The notes under the pieces are model-generated. The model saw only the letters and a program-made list of their open reading frames with translations. It was not told the DNA's origin and made no database searches. A DNA stretch of 64,000 nucleotides from Noviherbaspirillum autotrophicum (GTDB lineage: Bacteria; Pseudomonadota; Gammaproteobacteria; Burkholderiales; Burkholderiaceae_D). Below, in pieces: positions 50,897 through 60,783 of the stretch (positions are counted from its first letter, which is position 1; each line of letters begins with the position of its first letter). Made by a program: the position numbers and the translations under genes. The DNA is taken from assembly GCF_000818395.1 (NCBI RefSeq), contig NZ_JWJG01000028.1, positions 1,738,222-1,802,221 on the forward strand, written 5' to 3'.

Positions 50897-50904
<8 letters not shown>
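49018..50904 (+). CDS. dctB: C4-dicarboxylate sensor histidine kinase DctB
   Basis: 628 aa. Membrane sensor with a transmembrane helix at residues 13-33, a periplasmic double-PDC (dCache) domain from about 38 to 305 with the family segment RLDLYAASLEREIDKYAYFP, and a second helix near 320-340. The cytoplasmic part has a coiled coil, then the HisKA H412 in GVAHELNQPLAALRT and a HATPase with NLIGNALDAMEG, RDRGPGL and GSGLGLGLAIS. It phosphorylates DctD in response to C4-dicarboxylates. Its end overlaps dctD by 8 bases. Confidence 0.92.
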
Positions 50905-52234
<1,330 letters not shown>

Positions 52235-52253
52235 GGGCCGCGTGCATTCTCTT

Positions 52254-52282
52254 TTGACGCCGCGCCAGACTCTCTTTATAAT
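52254..52282 (+). promoter_or_regulatory. Sigma-70 promoter of tRNA-Asn
   Basis: TTGACG (52254-52259) and TATAAT (52277-52282) with a 17-base spacer, nearly the full consensus. It is followed by GC-rich bases up to the tRNA 5' end at 52295, with an expected start near 52289. Confidence 0.85.
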
Positions 52283-52294
52283 GCGCCCCTCAAT

Positions 52295-52370
52295 TCCCTG
52301 ATAGCTCAGTCGGTAGAGCGACGGACTGTTAATCCGCAGGTCCCTGGTTCGAGTCCAGGTCGGGGAGCCA
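52295..52370 (+). tRNA. tRNA-Asn (anticodon GUU)
   Basis: A 76-base cloverleaf with the acceptor stem TCCCTGA/TCGGGGA (one G-U pair), D-arm AGCTCAGTCGGTAGAGC, anticodon loop CTGTTAA with anticodon GTT, T-arm CTGGTTCGAGTCCAG, discriminator G and encoded CCA. It has its own strong promoter and terminator. No direct repeat of the 3' end, which would mark an integrated element, was seen in the downstream region. Confidence 0.98.
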
Positions 52371-52377
52371 GGAATGC

Positions 52378-52407
52378 AAAGGCCTAGTTTAAAAACTAGG
52401 CCTTTTT
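52378..52407 (+). terminator. Terminator of tRNA-Asn
   Basis: AAAGGCCTAGTTT at 52378-52390 pairs with AAACTAGGCCTTT at 52393-52405 (13 bp), followed by more T. It sits 7 bases after the CCA end. Confidence 0.9.
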
Positions 52408-52427
52408 CTTTTGCGTGATACCGGTTG

Positions 52428-52781
52428 TTATTTCGGCGCCACGATCGTGATGCGCTCGCCATTCGTGATGACGTTCACCGGTTCGCCGACTTTGAATGCG
52501 GTAGTCGGACGCTCGATGATATACCGCTGTTGCGAGCCATCGGCAAAGAGCACCGTGAGGGCTTCCGGGCCACCGCTGGCCGTGGTGACCACGGCGCTGC
52601 TGCCGGAGCTCGTCGTTGCCACCGATTGATCGACGACGGCGACGGATTCGACGGCAGTCACTTTACCGCTTTGCACGCCTGGCTGCGCAGCTGCAACGGC
52701 TGGCGATTTCGATGATGACGCGCATCCGGTTGTGATGACGACGCCAAACGCACAGATAACGAACAATTTCATTGAATTCAT
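52428..52781 (-). CDS. Small lipoprotein, Ser/Val/Thr-rich
   Basis: 117 aa. Lipoprotein signal (MNSMKLFVICAFGVVITTGC) with Cys20 as the lipidated residue and a Ser-rich start of the mature form (CASSSKSP). SD AAGGAG lies 8 bases before the ATG. The last 45 residues form a small beta domain (ALTVLFADGSQQRYIIERPTT, then GEPVNVITNGERITIVAP), similar to outer-membrane YgdR/GlyZip-type lipoproteins, but no family can be named. Leftward, between tRNA-Asn and the H1-like gene. Confidence 0.75.
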   Translation of the reverse strand: MNSMKLFVICAFGVVITTGCASSSKSPAVAAAQPGVQSGKVTAVESVAVVDQSVATTSSGSSAVVTTASGGPEALTVLFADGSQQRYIIERPTTAFKVGEPVNVITNGERITIVAPK

Positions 52782-52895
52782 GTAGTTCTCCTTTCTGGAC
52801 GGCGAAACGTGAATTAATTCCCGGCATTGATAATTTGTCATGCCAATGTGTGACTTCAACAATGAGATTGAGTTCATTGCAGCACTTTCCAAAAT

Positions 52896-52923
52896 AAAAA
52901 AACCCGGCGAGGCCGGGTTTTTT
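52896..52923 (-). terminator. Terminator after the H1-like gene
   Basis: CCCGGC (52903-52908) and GCCGGG (52912-52917) flanked by seven A on the left and six T on the right. On the minus strand this is a GC stem with a 3-base loop followed by U7, ending the leftward H1-like transcript; it also works rightward. Confidence 0.85.
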
Positions 52924-52942
52924 CTTTGACGCGAGACAAATA

Positions 52943-53800
52943 TTACTGGGTCACGGCTGCAGATGTTGCCGGCGCGACAGTGCCAAGGTTCTCAGTCGGC
53001 GGGAGCGCGGACACTGCCGGATTCATCGCCGCAGCGACGGGCATCGCTGTGGTTGCTGCCGGTATTGCCGATTCCATTTTCTTTTCTGCTACAGCTTTCT
53101 CTGCCGGAACAACCTTCGTTGCGCCAGCGGCTTTCTTTGCGGGTGCAGCCTTTGCCGGTTGCGGCTTCGCTGCAGTTGCCGCCTTCTTTACCGGGGTAGC
53201 TTTTGCAACCGGTTCAGCCTTCTTTGCTGCTGCTTTCTTTACCGGAGCGGCCTTTGTTGCTACTGCCGCTTTCTTTTCTGCCGTTTTCTTGGCAGCCGGG
53301 GCCGCCGTCTTTGCAGCAGTCGCCTTCTTGGCGGTGGCCGCCGTCTTTGCCGGTGCAGCCTTTTTCGCGGTTGCGGCTTTCGTCGCCGGTGCCGGCTTCG
53401 TTACCGCAGCGGTCTTCTTCGCGGTTGCCGCTTTCTTTGCCGGCGCCGCCTTTGCCGCAGGTTCAGCTTTCTTTGTAGCTACCGTTTTCTTTGCGGGAGC
53501 CGCCTTCGTTACTGGTGCGGCTTTCTTTGCGGTGGTCGCGGTGGTTTTCTTTGCGGAAGCCGGCTTCGCCGCCTTTGCCGATTTTGCTTTCTTGGCGGCC
53601 TGTGCCGGCTTTTGCTTCTGCGCGCTCAATCCGGCCATGGTCTTGACCTTGTCGGCAACGCGTGCGGGTGCACCGAGGATATCGGCGGCCAACTGTTCCA
53701 CCCGGATGTCGTGTTGCTCCATGACGTCCTTGATTCGGCGCAGGGTCTCTTTCCGCAGGTTTTCCATCTGTTGCTTGAGTCGTTGATAGGTCTTGTTCAT
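52943..53800 (-). CDS. Histone H1-like nucleoid protein with Lys/Ala tail
   Basis: 285 aa from ATG 53800. Residues 1-50 are a helical, charged domain (MNKTYQRLKQQMENLRKET, then RVEQLAADILGAP), and the rest is a long tail of KAA/KKA/PAKK units of low complexity, which should bind DNA non-specifically as in Bordetella BpH1/BpH2 proteins. Tail copies like AAPAKKA and TKAAPAKK vary in number between strains in this family. The C-terminal 45 residues lose the Lys and are Ala/Thr/Pro-rich. Transcribed leftward with its terminator at 52896. Confidence 0.85.
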   Translation of the reverse strand: MNKTYQRLKQQMENLRKETLRRIKDVMEQHDIRVEQLAADILGAPARVADKVKTMAGLSAQKQKPAQAAKKAKSAKAAKPASAKKTTATTAKKAAPVTKAAPAKKTVATKKAEPAAKAAPAKKAATAKKTAAVTKPAPATKAATAKKAAPAKTAATAKKATAAKTAAPAAKKTAEKKAAVATKAAPVKKAAAKKAEPVAKATPVKKAATAAKPQPAKAAPAKKAAGATKVVPAEKAVAEKKMESAIPAATTAMPVAAAMNPAVSALPPTENLGTVAPATSAAVTQ

Positions 53801-53871
53801 GGTTTTTCGTGCAATTTTGCAAATGAAAGATTGGCATTTTAGCAGCAACATTTTTACGATCAAGCATTTGC

Positions 53872-56802
53872 TTGGGCTTTTCATGTGACGCAACTCTTGC
53901 GGCATCTTTTCTTTTCGAATTATTCAAGCTGCAAGAGGTCGAATTTGATACGTTGAATTCGCAGATACGAGAATTTCTCACTTGGTACGATCCGGGCCGA
54001 ATATTGCTTCACAAAACTTTTTCCAGCACCAATTGGTCGGTGCGAACGTTGCTTACGTGGCTGGTCCTGGCCTGTTTGCTGCCTGGAGTTATCGGCGCCG
54101 GCATTCTTTTCATGTACGAGTACCAGGCTGCGCGCGCGCAGCAGGAAAAGGACATGATCCAGACAGCGCGGGCCCTGACGCAGGCCGTCGACAGCCATTT
54201 GCTGCGGGCGCAGTCGGCCGCGCAGGCGCTCTCCACCTCCAGGCTGCTGACCGAACATGACTTCGCCGGCTTCCACAAGCGCGCACAGGAATTCGTGTCA
54301 CTGGCGGGTCTTGGCTCCAATGTCGTCCTGCGCGATGCTAATGGAAGACTCCTTCTGAATACAGCCGTGCCGTTTGGCACGCCCTTGCCGCGCGAACCTG
54401 CCCGCGAAAAAGTGGACGGAGTCTTGGCAACGGGAAAGCCGATGATTTCAGACCTTTTCATTGGCGGGGTGCTGAAGCGCCCGATCATGAGCGTGGATGT
54501 GCCGGTAATCATCAACGGAAAGATTACCTATTCCCTCGGCATCGGCATCCTGACCGAGCATTTCAATGCGCTTCTGCATTCGCAAGGCATGCCGCCACGG
54601 TGGGTTGTGGCGGTAATTAACAGTGCTGGCACGATCGTCGGGCGCAACCACGCCGCCGACCAATTCGTCGGAAAAAAAACAGTGCCGGCACTGCAGCAGG
54701 CAATGACTGCTTTCGGCGAAGGCTCGCTCAAGACGGTGACCCAGGAAGGCACCCCGGTCATTACCTCCTACAGCCGTTCGCCCGTCACCCACTGGGGCGT
54801 GGCCATCGGCATTCCGCGCCAGGCCATCCTCGGTTCGTTGTGGCGCACCTTGTCGCTGCTCGCGATCGGCGTGGCGGCGCTGTTCGGCATCGGGCTGGTC
54901 TGGGCCCGCTTTGTCAGCCGCCGGATTGCGTACTCGTTCGAGGTCCTGAGCGAACCGGCCGAAGCCCTGGGTGACGGCAGGTCGATGCCGGTCCCGCCGG
55001 TCCATGTCAAGGAAGCCGTCGACGTGGCAGCGGCCATTGGCCGCGCCGGAGACTTGCTGCAGGAGCGTGCCGCCATCATCAGCACCAAGGATGCCGAGCT
55101 GGCGGAAGCCCATCGCCTCGCCAGATTCGGCTCGTGGTACCTCGACCTGCATACTTGCAAGACCCAGATGTCGGATTCGCTGCGTGAGATCTATGGCTGC
55201 GAGGTTCCGCCTTGGCCGGGGATGCGCGGCACCCTGCTGCCCGAGGCATCCTGGGAGCGGCTGAATGCCGCGTTGCAGGAAACGATACGAAGCGGCGAAG
55301 GCCATGATCTGGAAGAACAGGCCTATTATGCCGATGGAAGCATGCTCTGGCTTAATTTCAAATGCCAAGCAGTGCGCGGCAATAACGGCGAGGTGGTCGG
55401 CGCGCGCGGCACGGTGCTCGACATTACCAAGCGCAAGCAGGCCGAGGAACGACTGCGGGCATCCAAGGAAGAGATGCGCAATGCCGCCTTGCACGACAAC
55501 CTGACCGGATTGCCCAACCGGGCGCTGGTGTTCGAGTACGGCGGCCATGTTCTGGCGGCGGCGCAGCGCCACCATGGCCGGGGAGCGCTGCTGTTCATCG
55601 ACCTTGACCGGTTCAAGCCGATCAATGACCTGTACGGCCATGAAACTGGCGACCGCGTGCTGCAGGCCGTCGGCCAGCGCCTCGTCGAGTGCACGCGCGC
55701 GGAAGACTTGGTCGGGCGCCTCGGCGGCGACGAGTTCGTCATCATCCTGCCCCACCTCGAGGAAGGCTTGCACCGGGCCGAGACAGTGGCGCAGCACGTG
55801 ATCGAGCGCATCAGCCAGCCTTTTCGGATCGATGCGCTGGAGCTGTCGATTTCGCCTTCGATCGGCATCAGCTGCTTCCCGGACCACGCGGTCGACATGA
55901 ATGCGCTGATCCATACCGCCGACCTGGCGATGTACCAGGCCAAGCAAGCCGGGCGCGCTGCCTATCAGTACTATCGGGACGAACTCGATCGGCGCGCCGC
56001 GCAGGCGCTGCAGGTGGAGCAGCGGCTCAAGAAAGCGCTCAAGCAGCACACCTTGCGATTGCACTACCAACCGGTCATCGATATCAAGAGCAACCGGCTG
56101 GTGGGCGCCGAAGCGTTGTTGCGCCTGGAGGACAACGATGGCGAGGCGATCGGTCCCGACCGCTTCATCCCCATCGCCGAATCGACCGGCCTGATCGGGC
56201 CGCTGGGCGAATGGGTCGCTGCCGAGGCATGCCGGCAGCATCAGGAATGGCTGGACCAGGGACTCAAAGCGACAATCGCGATTAATGTCTCGCCGCTTCA
56301 GTTTCGCCAGCAGAAGTTTGCCGAGAAGCTCAGCCGCATCCTCGCGGACACGGGGATGGATCCCACGTCGCTGGAAATTGAAGTGACCGAGAGTGCGATC
56401 ATGGAAAACCTCGACGAGGCAGTGAAGATCCTGAACCGCATCAAGGCGCTCGGGGTGAAGGTGGCGCTCGACGATTTCGGAACCGGCTATTCCAGCCTCA
56501 GCAGCCTGTCGAGCCTGCCGCTCGACAAGCTCAAGGTGGACCAGTCATTCGTGCGGCGCATCGAGCGCGACCAGGCGAGCCGCGCCGTGACCGACGCGAT
56601 AATCACGCTCGGCCGCAACCTGGAGCTCGAAGTCCACGGCGAAGGCATCGAGTCGGAAATCGCGCTCCGGTATCTGCAGGAGCACGGCTGCCATCAGGCA
56701 CAGGGATACTGGTTCAGCCGGCCACTGCCAGCTGCCGAGTTCGCGCGCTGGTATTGGGAGCACTGGGCCCGGAGCAAGATCAGTGCCGTCGCCAATGAGT
56801 AA
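53872..56802 (+). CDS. Membrane GGDEF-EAL protein with dCache and PAS sensing
   Basis: 976 aa if started at TTG 53872, an uncertain choice; TTG 53953 (residue 28) is an alternative and would keep both membrane helices. Transmembrane helices at about 57-78 and 323-345 flank a periplasmic dCache domain. A HAMP-like linker and a PAS domain (about 425-530) follow, then GGDEF (G618-G-D-E-F in GRLGGDEFV), then EAL (E747-A-L in GAEALLRLED, DDFGTGYSSLSSLSSLP). Both domains look intact, so it may make and break c-di-GMP in response to an external ligand. The starts of this gene and the H1-like gene are 72 bases apart. Confidence 0.9.
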   Translation: MGFSCDATLAASFLFELFKLQEVEFDTLNSQIREFLTWYDPGRILLHKTFSSTNWSVRTLLTWLVLACLLPGVIGAGILFMYEYQAARAQQEKDMIQTARALTQAVDSHLLRAQSAAQALSTSRLLTEHDFAGFHKRAQEFVSLAGLGSNVVLRDANGRLLLNTAVPFGTPLPREPAREKVDGVLATGKPMISDLFIGGVLKRPIMSVDVPVIINGKITYSLGIGILTEHFNALLHSQGMPPRWVVAVINSAGTIVGRNHAADQFVGKKTVPALQQAMTAFGEGSLKTVTQEGTPVITSYSRSPVTHWGVAIGIPRQAILGSLWRTLSLLAIGVAALFGIGLVWARFVSRRIAYSFEVLSEPAEALGDGRSMPVPPVHVKEAVDVAAAIGRAGDLLQERAAIISTKDAELAEAHRLARFGSWYLDLHTCKTQMSDSLREIYGCEVPPWPGMRGTLLPEASWERLNAALQETIRSGEGHDLEEQAYYADGSMLWLNFKCQAVRGNNGEVVGARGTVLDITKRKQAEERLRASKEEMRNAALHDNLTGLPNRALVFEYGGHVLAAAQRHHGRGALLFIDLDRFKPINDLYGHETGDRVLQAVGQRLVECTRAEDLVGRLGGDEFVIILPHLEEGLHRAETVAQHVIERISQPFRIDALELSISPSIGISCFPDHAVDMNALIHTADLAMYQAKQAGRAAYQYYRDELDRRAAQALQVEQRLKKALKQHTLRLHYQPVIDIKSNRLVGAEALLRLEDNDGEAIGPDRFIPIAESTGLIGPLGEWVAAEACRQHQEWLDQGLKATIAINVSPLQFRQQKFAEKLSRILADTGMDPTSLEIEVTESAIMENLDEAVKILNRIKALGVKVALDDFGTGYSSLSSLSSLPLDKLKVDQSFVRRIERDQASRAVTDAIITLGRNLELEVHGEGIESEIALRYLQEHGCHQAQGYWFSRPLPAAEFARWYWEHWARSKISAVANE

Positions 56803-57050
56803 GGCCGGCGAGCCCACGCGCCCCTTGCCCACCCCGTCAATGCAAGGCTTCCGGCCGACGGCATCGGACAGGCCGGCGTTCGCTACTCTCTTGATGGACG
56901 GAAGCATCATCGTTGCCGTTTTCTAAATCGCCACCATGTTGTGTGACAGCATGTACTCCACCCGAACAGCGTCACTGGCTGCATGCGCGCGTCAAACCGG
57001 CACGGGCCATTGGCCTTATACTTGGTAGCGTTCATCCTTAGAGGACCCGC

Positions 57051-59252
57051 ATGAAGCGTACACTGCTGTCAATCATCCTGGCGTTCGTCGCGGTGGCCAA
57101 TGTCGCCGCCCTGGAACCGTCATCCCTGCCCCAGCTGTCGCCATCGCAGCAACAAGTCCAGACAGCCCATCTCGCTGCCAACATCCTCAAGCGGTTCCCG
57201 TACCGGCCCATACCGCTCGATGCAGTGACGTCGGAACGGATTTTCGATCGCTACCTGAAATCGCTGGATCCGGAAAAGCTCTTCTTCATCCAGGCCGACA
57301 TCGACCAGTTTTCCGCTGCGCGCAACAAGCTCGCTGAGGATGTCGACAGCGGCGATTTGCGCATGCCGTTTGCCATATTCAACCGGTATGAGCAGCGCGT
57401 GGCCGAGCGTCTCGCCTATGCGCGCGATCTGCTGAAACAACCGCCCGATTTCACCCGGAACGAGAGCTTCCAGTTCGACCGAGACAAGGTTTCCTGGCCA
57501 AAAACCGACGATGAGGTGCGCGAACTGTGGCGCAAGCGTGTCAAGAACGACTGGCTGCAACTGAAGCTCGCCGGCAAGAACGACAAGGCGATCCGCAATA
57601 CCCTCGACAAGCGCTATGGCAATTTGCTGTCGCGCATTCACAAGTCCAAGAGCTCGGATGCCTTCCAGGTGTTCATGGATGCGTTTGCGACCTCGGTCGA
57701 CCCGCATACCGATTATTTCAGCCCGGCGGCATCGGCGGATTTCGATATCTCGATGCGGCTGTCGCTGTTCGGCATCGGCGCCGTGCTCCAGGAAAAGGAT
57801 GAGTACACGACCATCCGCGAACTGGTGCCGGGAGGGCCGGCCGCCCTCTCCACCAAGCTGCAGGTCGGGGATCGCATCGTCGGCGTCGGGCAAGGCAGCG
57901 ACGGCCCGATCATGGATGTGGTCGGCACCCGCCTGGACGAAGTCGTGACGCTGATTCGCGGCGCCAAGGATTCCACGGTGCGGCTCGACGTGCTGCCGGC
58001 CGATGCCGGTCCCGACGGCAAGCACAAGCTGGTGACGCTGGTGCGCGACAAGATCAGCCTCGACAAGCAAGCCGCCCAGAAATCCATTCTCCAGGTCAAG
58101 CAGGACGGCATCACGCGCCAGGTCGGCGTCATTGCCCTGCCCGCCTTTTATCAGGATTTCGAGGGGCGCCGCAAAGGCGAAAAGGAATTCCGCAGCGCCA
58201 CGCGCGATGTAAAGCGCCTGCTGGAAGAGCTCAAGAAGAGCAAGGTCGACGCGGTGCTGATCGACCTGCGCAACAATGGCGGCGGCTCGCTCGATGAAGC
58301 GGTGGCGCTGACCGGCCTGTTTACCGGCATGGGTCCGGTGGTCCAGGAGCGCAATTCCCAGGGCCAGGTCAGAATCGATGGCAGCAACACGGCCAAGCGC
58401 GCCTGGGACGGTCCCCTTGGCGTGCTGATCAACCGTGGCTCGGCATCCGCCTCCGAAATCTTCGCGGCGGCGATCCAGGATTACGGGCGCGGCGTGGTGA
58501 TCGGCGAACCGAGCTTCGGCAAGGGGACGGTCCAGACGATCATCGACCTCGACCAGATGGCGCATAACGAAAAGCCGGCGTTCGGCGAACTCAAGATGAC
58601 CATCGCCCAGTTTTTCCGGATCAATGGCGGAACCACGCAACTGCGCGGCGTGACGCCGGACATCGGTTTTCCAGCCCTCTCGGATACCGAGCGCTTCGGC
58701 GAATCGAGCTTCGACAATGCCTTGCCCTGGTCCCAGATCCGGGCCGCCAGCTATGCGCCGGCCGGCGACATGTCGGGCCTGATTCCGCTGCTGAAGGCAC
58801 GTCATGCGGCGCGCGTCGCCCAGGACAAGGATTTCCAGTACCTGATCGAGGATCTCGCCGAGCTCAAGGCGCTGCGCAAAAAGGCCGTGCTGTCGCTCAA
58901 CGAAGCCGAGCGCACCAAGGAGCGCGATCTGCGCGAAGCCAGGCTCAAGCTGCGCAAAACGACAGATAAGCCGGACAGCACCAAGGCATCCTTCAAGACC
59001 GATGCGCCTGGCGCAAAAAAGGAAAAATCGCCGGAAACGGCCTTGCCCGACGAAAGCGACCTTGACGAAGAATCCCCGGTAGATGCAGTACGGAAAAATG
59101 CAAAGGATATCTGGCTCACGGAAGCGGCCAATATCGCCGCCGATGCGGCCGAACTGGTCAATGCCGGCACCCGGTTCGCGGCCCGCGCGCCCACATCCGG
59201 AGGGAAAGCCGCCAATGATCCGGTGATCCGAAAACCGATGGGCGTCAATTAG
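57051..59252 (+). CDS. prc: Tail-specific protease Prc (S41 carboxy-terminal protease)
   Basis: 733 aa. Periplasmic protease that removes or degrades C-termini of proteins (in E. coli it processes penicillin-binding protein 3 and cleaves SsrA-tagged proteins). Signal peptide at residues 1-20 (SIILAFVAVANVAA). A PDZ domain lies near residues 235-320, and the S41 core has VDAVLIDLRNNGGGSLDEA, the catalytic Ser near 466 in RGSASASEIFAAAIQDYG, and the Lys dyad partner in FGKGTVQTIIDL. The Lys-rich C-terminal region (DUF3340) is present. ATG 57051 follows AGAGGA. A terminator lies 50 bases downstream. Confidence 0.95.
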   Translation: MKRTLLSIILAFVAVANVAALEPSSLPQLSPSQQQVQTAHLAANILKRFPYRPIPLDAVTSERIFDRYLKSLDPEKLFFIQADIDQFSAARNKLAEDVDSGDLRMPFAIFNRYEQRVAERLAYARDLLKQPPDFTRNESFQFDRDKVSWPKTDDEVRELWRKRVKNDWLQLKLAGKNDKAIRNTLDKRYGNLLSRIHKSKSSDAFQVFMDAFATSVDPHTDYFSPAASADFDISMRLSLFGIGAVLQEKDEYTTIRELVPGGPAALSTKLQVGDRIVGVGQGSDGPIMDVVGTRLDEVVTLIRGAKDSTVRLDVLPADAGPDGKHKLVTLVRDKISLDKQAAQKSILQVKQDGITRQVGVIALPAFYQDFEGRRKGEKEFRSATRDVKRLLEELKKSKVDAVLIDLRNNGGGSLDEAVALTGLFTGMGPVVQERNSQGQVRIDGSNTAKRAWDGPLGVLINRGSASASEIFAAAIQDYGRGVVIGEPSFGKGTVQTIIDLDQMAHNEKPAFGELKMTIAQFFRINGGTTQLRGVTPDIGFPALSDTERFGESSFDNALPWSQIRAASYAPAGDMSGLIPLLKARHAARVAQDKDFQYLIEDLAELKALRKKAVLSLNEAERTKERDLREARLKLRKTTDKPDSTKASFKTDAPGAKKEKSPETALPDESDLDEESPVDAVRKNAKDIWLTEAANIAADAAELVNAGTRFAARAPTSGGKAANDPVIRKPMGVN

Positions 59253-59301
59253 CTTGGTAGACGCGTGCAGCCGGGCGTGCGGCCACCCCGGCATGGACCT
59301 C

Positions 59302-59331
59302 AAGGGCGTACTTACGGTACGCCCTTTTTTT
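59302..59331 (+). terminator. Terminator of prc
   Basis: GGGCGTAC (59304-59311) pairs with GTACGCCC (59317-59324), loop TTACG, followed by seven T. Confidence 0.9.
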
Positions 59332-59685
59332 GTACTGACAAAAATGGTTCCGCACCACCACTTTCGCATGCTTGCGTCAAGCAACATTTTTCTAGACATG
59401 CTGATAAAAATCAATAAAATGATTCCTTCATGCATGCAAAACCACTTAAGTCGCACCGTTACGTTTCGCAACATTTGCGAAAAGATTGCGTAACCATTCC
59501 TTTCTAGAATTCCCCTCGCATATCAAGTTGACAAGCAAGCCAGCGCAACCGGCGACTGGCTTGCACGATACGGCCAGCCCGTTACAGCGCGCCTGGCAGG
59601 TACAAGACAACCCGGGAAGACCAGCTCCGGCCAAAGCATCAACCAGGCTGCACCTCATCGTAAACACCCGAAGGGAGTCATTAAC
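59332..59685. other. Region after the prc terminator
   Basis: 354 bases with a relatively AT-rich first half. It should hold the promoter of the 73-aa zinc-finger gene. No RNA, repeat or open frame with an SD is found. The long frames on the minus strand through here are incidental. Confidence 0.4.
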
Positions 59686-59907
59686 GTGTTCGGTAGGCCC
59701 CGTACGATTGAAACGGAAATCGGAACAGAAATACGCTGCGCGGCATGTCTCGAATACTGGCCGGCCGCCCCGGAGTTTTTCGTGCCGCAGCCGGGAAATG
59801 CGAGCACCTCGCCACGCTTCTCTGCACGCTGCCTGGCCTGCATCCGGGCCGGATACTGGGGCGTTCGGCAAACCAGCCGCAGCAGCGCCGTCGCCATGGA
59901 AATGTAG
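59686..59907 (+). CDS. Small CxxC zinc-binding protein (73 aa)
   Basis: Starts at GTG 59686 behind SD GGGAG (8 bases). It has a two-half zinc site, IRCAACLEYWPAAPEFF and SPRFSARCLACIRAGYW, with 25 residues between the halves. The form recalls the zinc-ribbon proteins of Burkholderiales and HNH-associated ribbons whose function is unknown. The C-terminal tail is Ser/Arg-rich. It lies 127 bases upstream of the acetate transporter gene on the same strand. Confidence 0.6.
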   Translation: MFGRPRTIETEIGTEIRCAACLEYWPAAPEFFVPQPGNASTSPRFSARCLACIRAGYWGVRQTSRSSAVAMEM

Positions 59908-60034
59908 CCCCCGGCGATTGCACGAAACAAAAAAATAAATCATGTGCGCGCAAACGGATAGTGCGCACGAATGGCGGATAAACACGCCAGCACCAGTTCA
60001 CAGCAACATTCCATCAACTTCAGGAGACACATCC

Positions 60035-60724
60035 ATGCAAGCATCCTCTTCGACCCCGGTCACCGAAACCAAGATCATCATGTCCGACCCCACCGCACTC
60101 GGCGTGTTCGGCTTGTCGATGGTGACCTTTGTCGCGGCATCCCAAAAAATGGGCTGGACCACCGGCAGCGTCTATATCATTCCATGGGCGCTGTTCCTCG
60201 GTTCGATCGCGCAGATCTGGGCCTCGTCCATCGACTTCAAGAAAAACAACTATTTCGGCGCCATCGTGCTCGGCGCCTACGGGCTGTTCTGGATCGCGGT
60301 GGCGATGCATTGGGCAACCAGCCTCGGCTGGCTGGGCGCCATCGGCGACAAGGCCGACGGCAAGCAGCTCGGCGTGGCCTGCATCGGCTATTTCATCTTT
60401 TCGCTGTTCATCATGGTCGCCGCTTTTGAAGCCAACAAGGTATTCGCCGCGATCCTGGTGCTGATTAACGTCCTGCTGCCGTCGCTCGCGCTGAGCATCT
60501 TCGGCATCAACGCGCCCTTCTTCAGCGCCCTTGCCGCCTATTCGGAACTGGCGATTTCGCTGCTCGGCTTTTACTGCGCGGGCGCCGTGTTCCTGAACAG
60601 CTATTTCGGCCGCACGCTGCTCCCGCTCGGCAAGCCATTCGGCCTGATCCGCAAGGGCCCGGCCGTCCATATGGCCAAGGAAAAGCACCTGGTCGAGCCG
60701 ATCGCCGCAGCCGCCAAAAGATAA
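60035..60724 (+). CDS. satP: Acetate/succinate uptake transporter (GPR1/FUN34/YaaH family)
   Basis: 229 aa. Six transmembrane helices of the AceTr family. The first helix carries DPTALGVFGLSMVTFVAAS, the position of the family motif NPAPLGLxGFG. It takes up acetate and short acids. The SD AGGAGA lies 9 bases before ATG 60035; the frame is open upstream but without family resemblance. The downstream acyl-CoA ligase, hydratase and dehydrogenase point to a short/medium-chain acid assimilation operon. Residues 1-13 are a hydrophilic, Ser/Thr-rich tail. Confidence 0.88.
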   Translation: MQASSSTPVTETKIIMSDPTALGVFGLSMVTFVAASQKMGWTTGSVYIIPWALFLGSIAQIWASSIDFKKNNYFGAIVLGAYGLFWIAVAMHWATSLGWLGAIGDKADGKQLGVACIGYFIFSLFIMVAAFEANKVFAAILVLINVLLPSLALSIFGINAPFFSALAAYSELAISLLGFYCAGAVFLNSYFGRTLLPLGKPFGLIRKGPAVHMAKEKHLVEPIAAAAKR

Positions 60725-60783
60725 CAGTACGTCGTTTGTTGATCTTCTCCCCCACCATCATCAGAGAATAGAAAGTCATCATC

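Noticed and set aside
52295-52370. tRNA-Asn as an integration site of a mobile element
   Set aside because: No integrase gene, no repeat of the tRNA 3' end and no foreign-looking gene block were seen on either side within the window.
52943-53800. Plus-strand frames over the H1-like gene as Ala/Phe- or Arg/Cys/Leu-rich proteins
   Set aside because: They are shadows of the Lys/Ala repeat region; such repeats give long low-complexity frames on both strands.
57120-59474. 784-codon minus-strand frame over prc
   Set aside because: Antisense shadow of the protease gene; it starts in the prc terminator region and has no recognisable domain.
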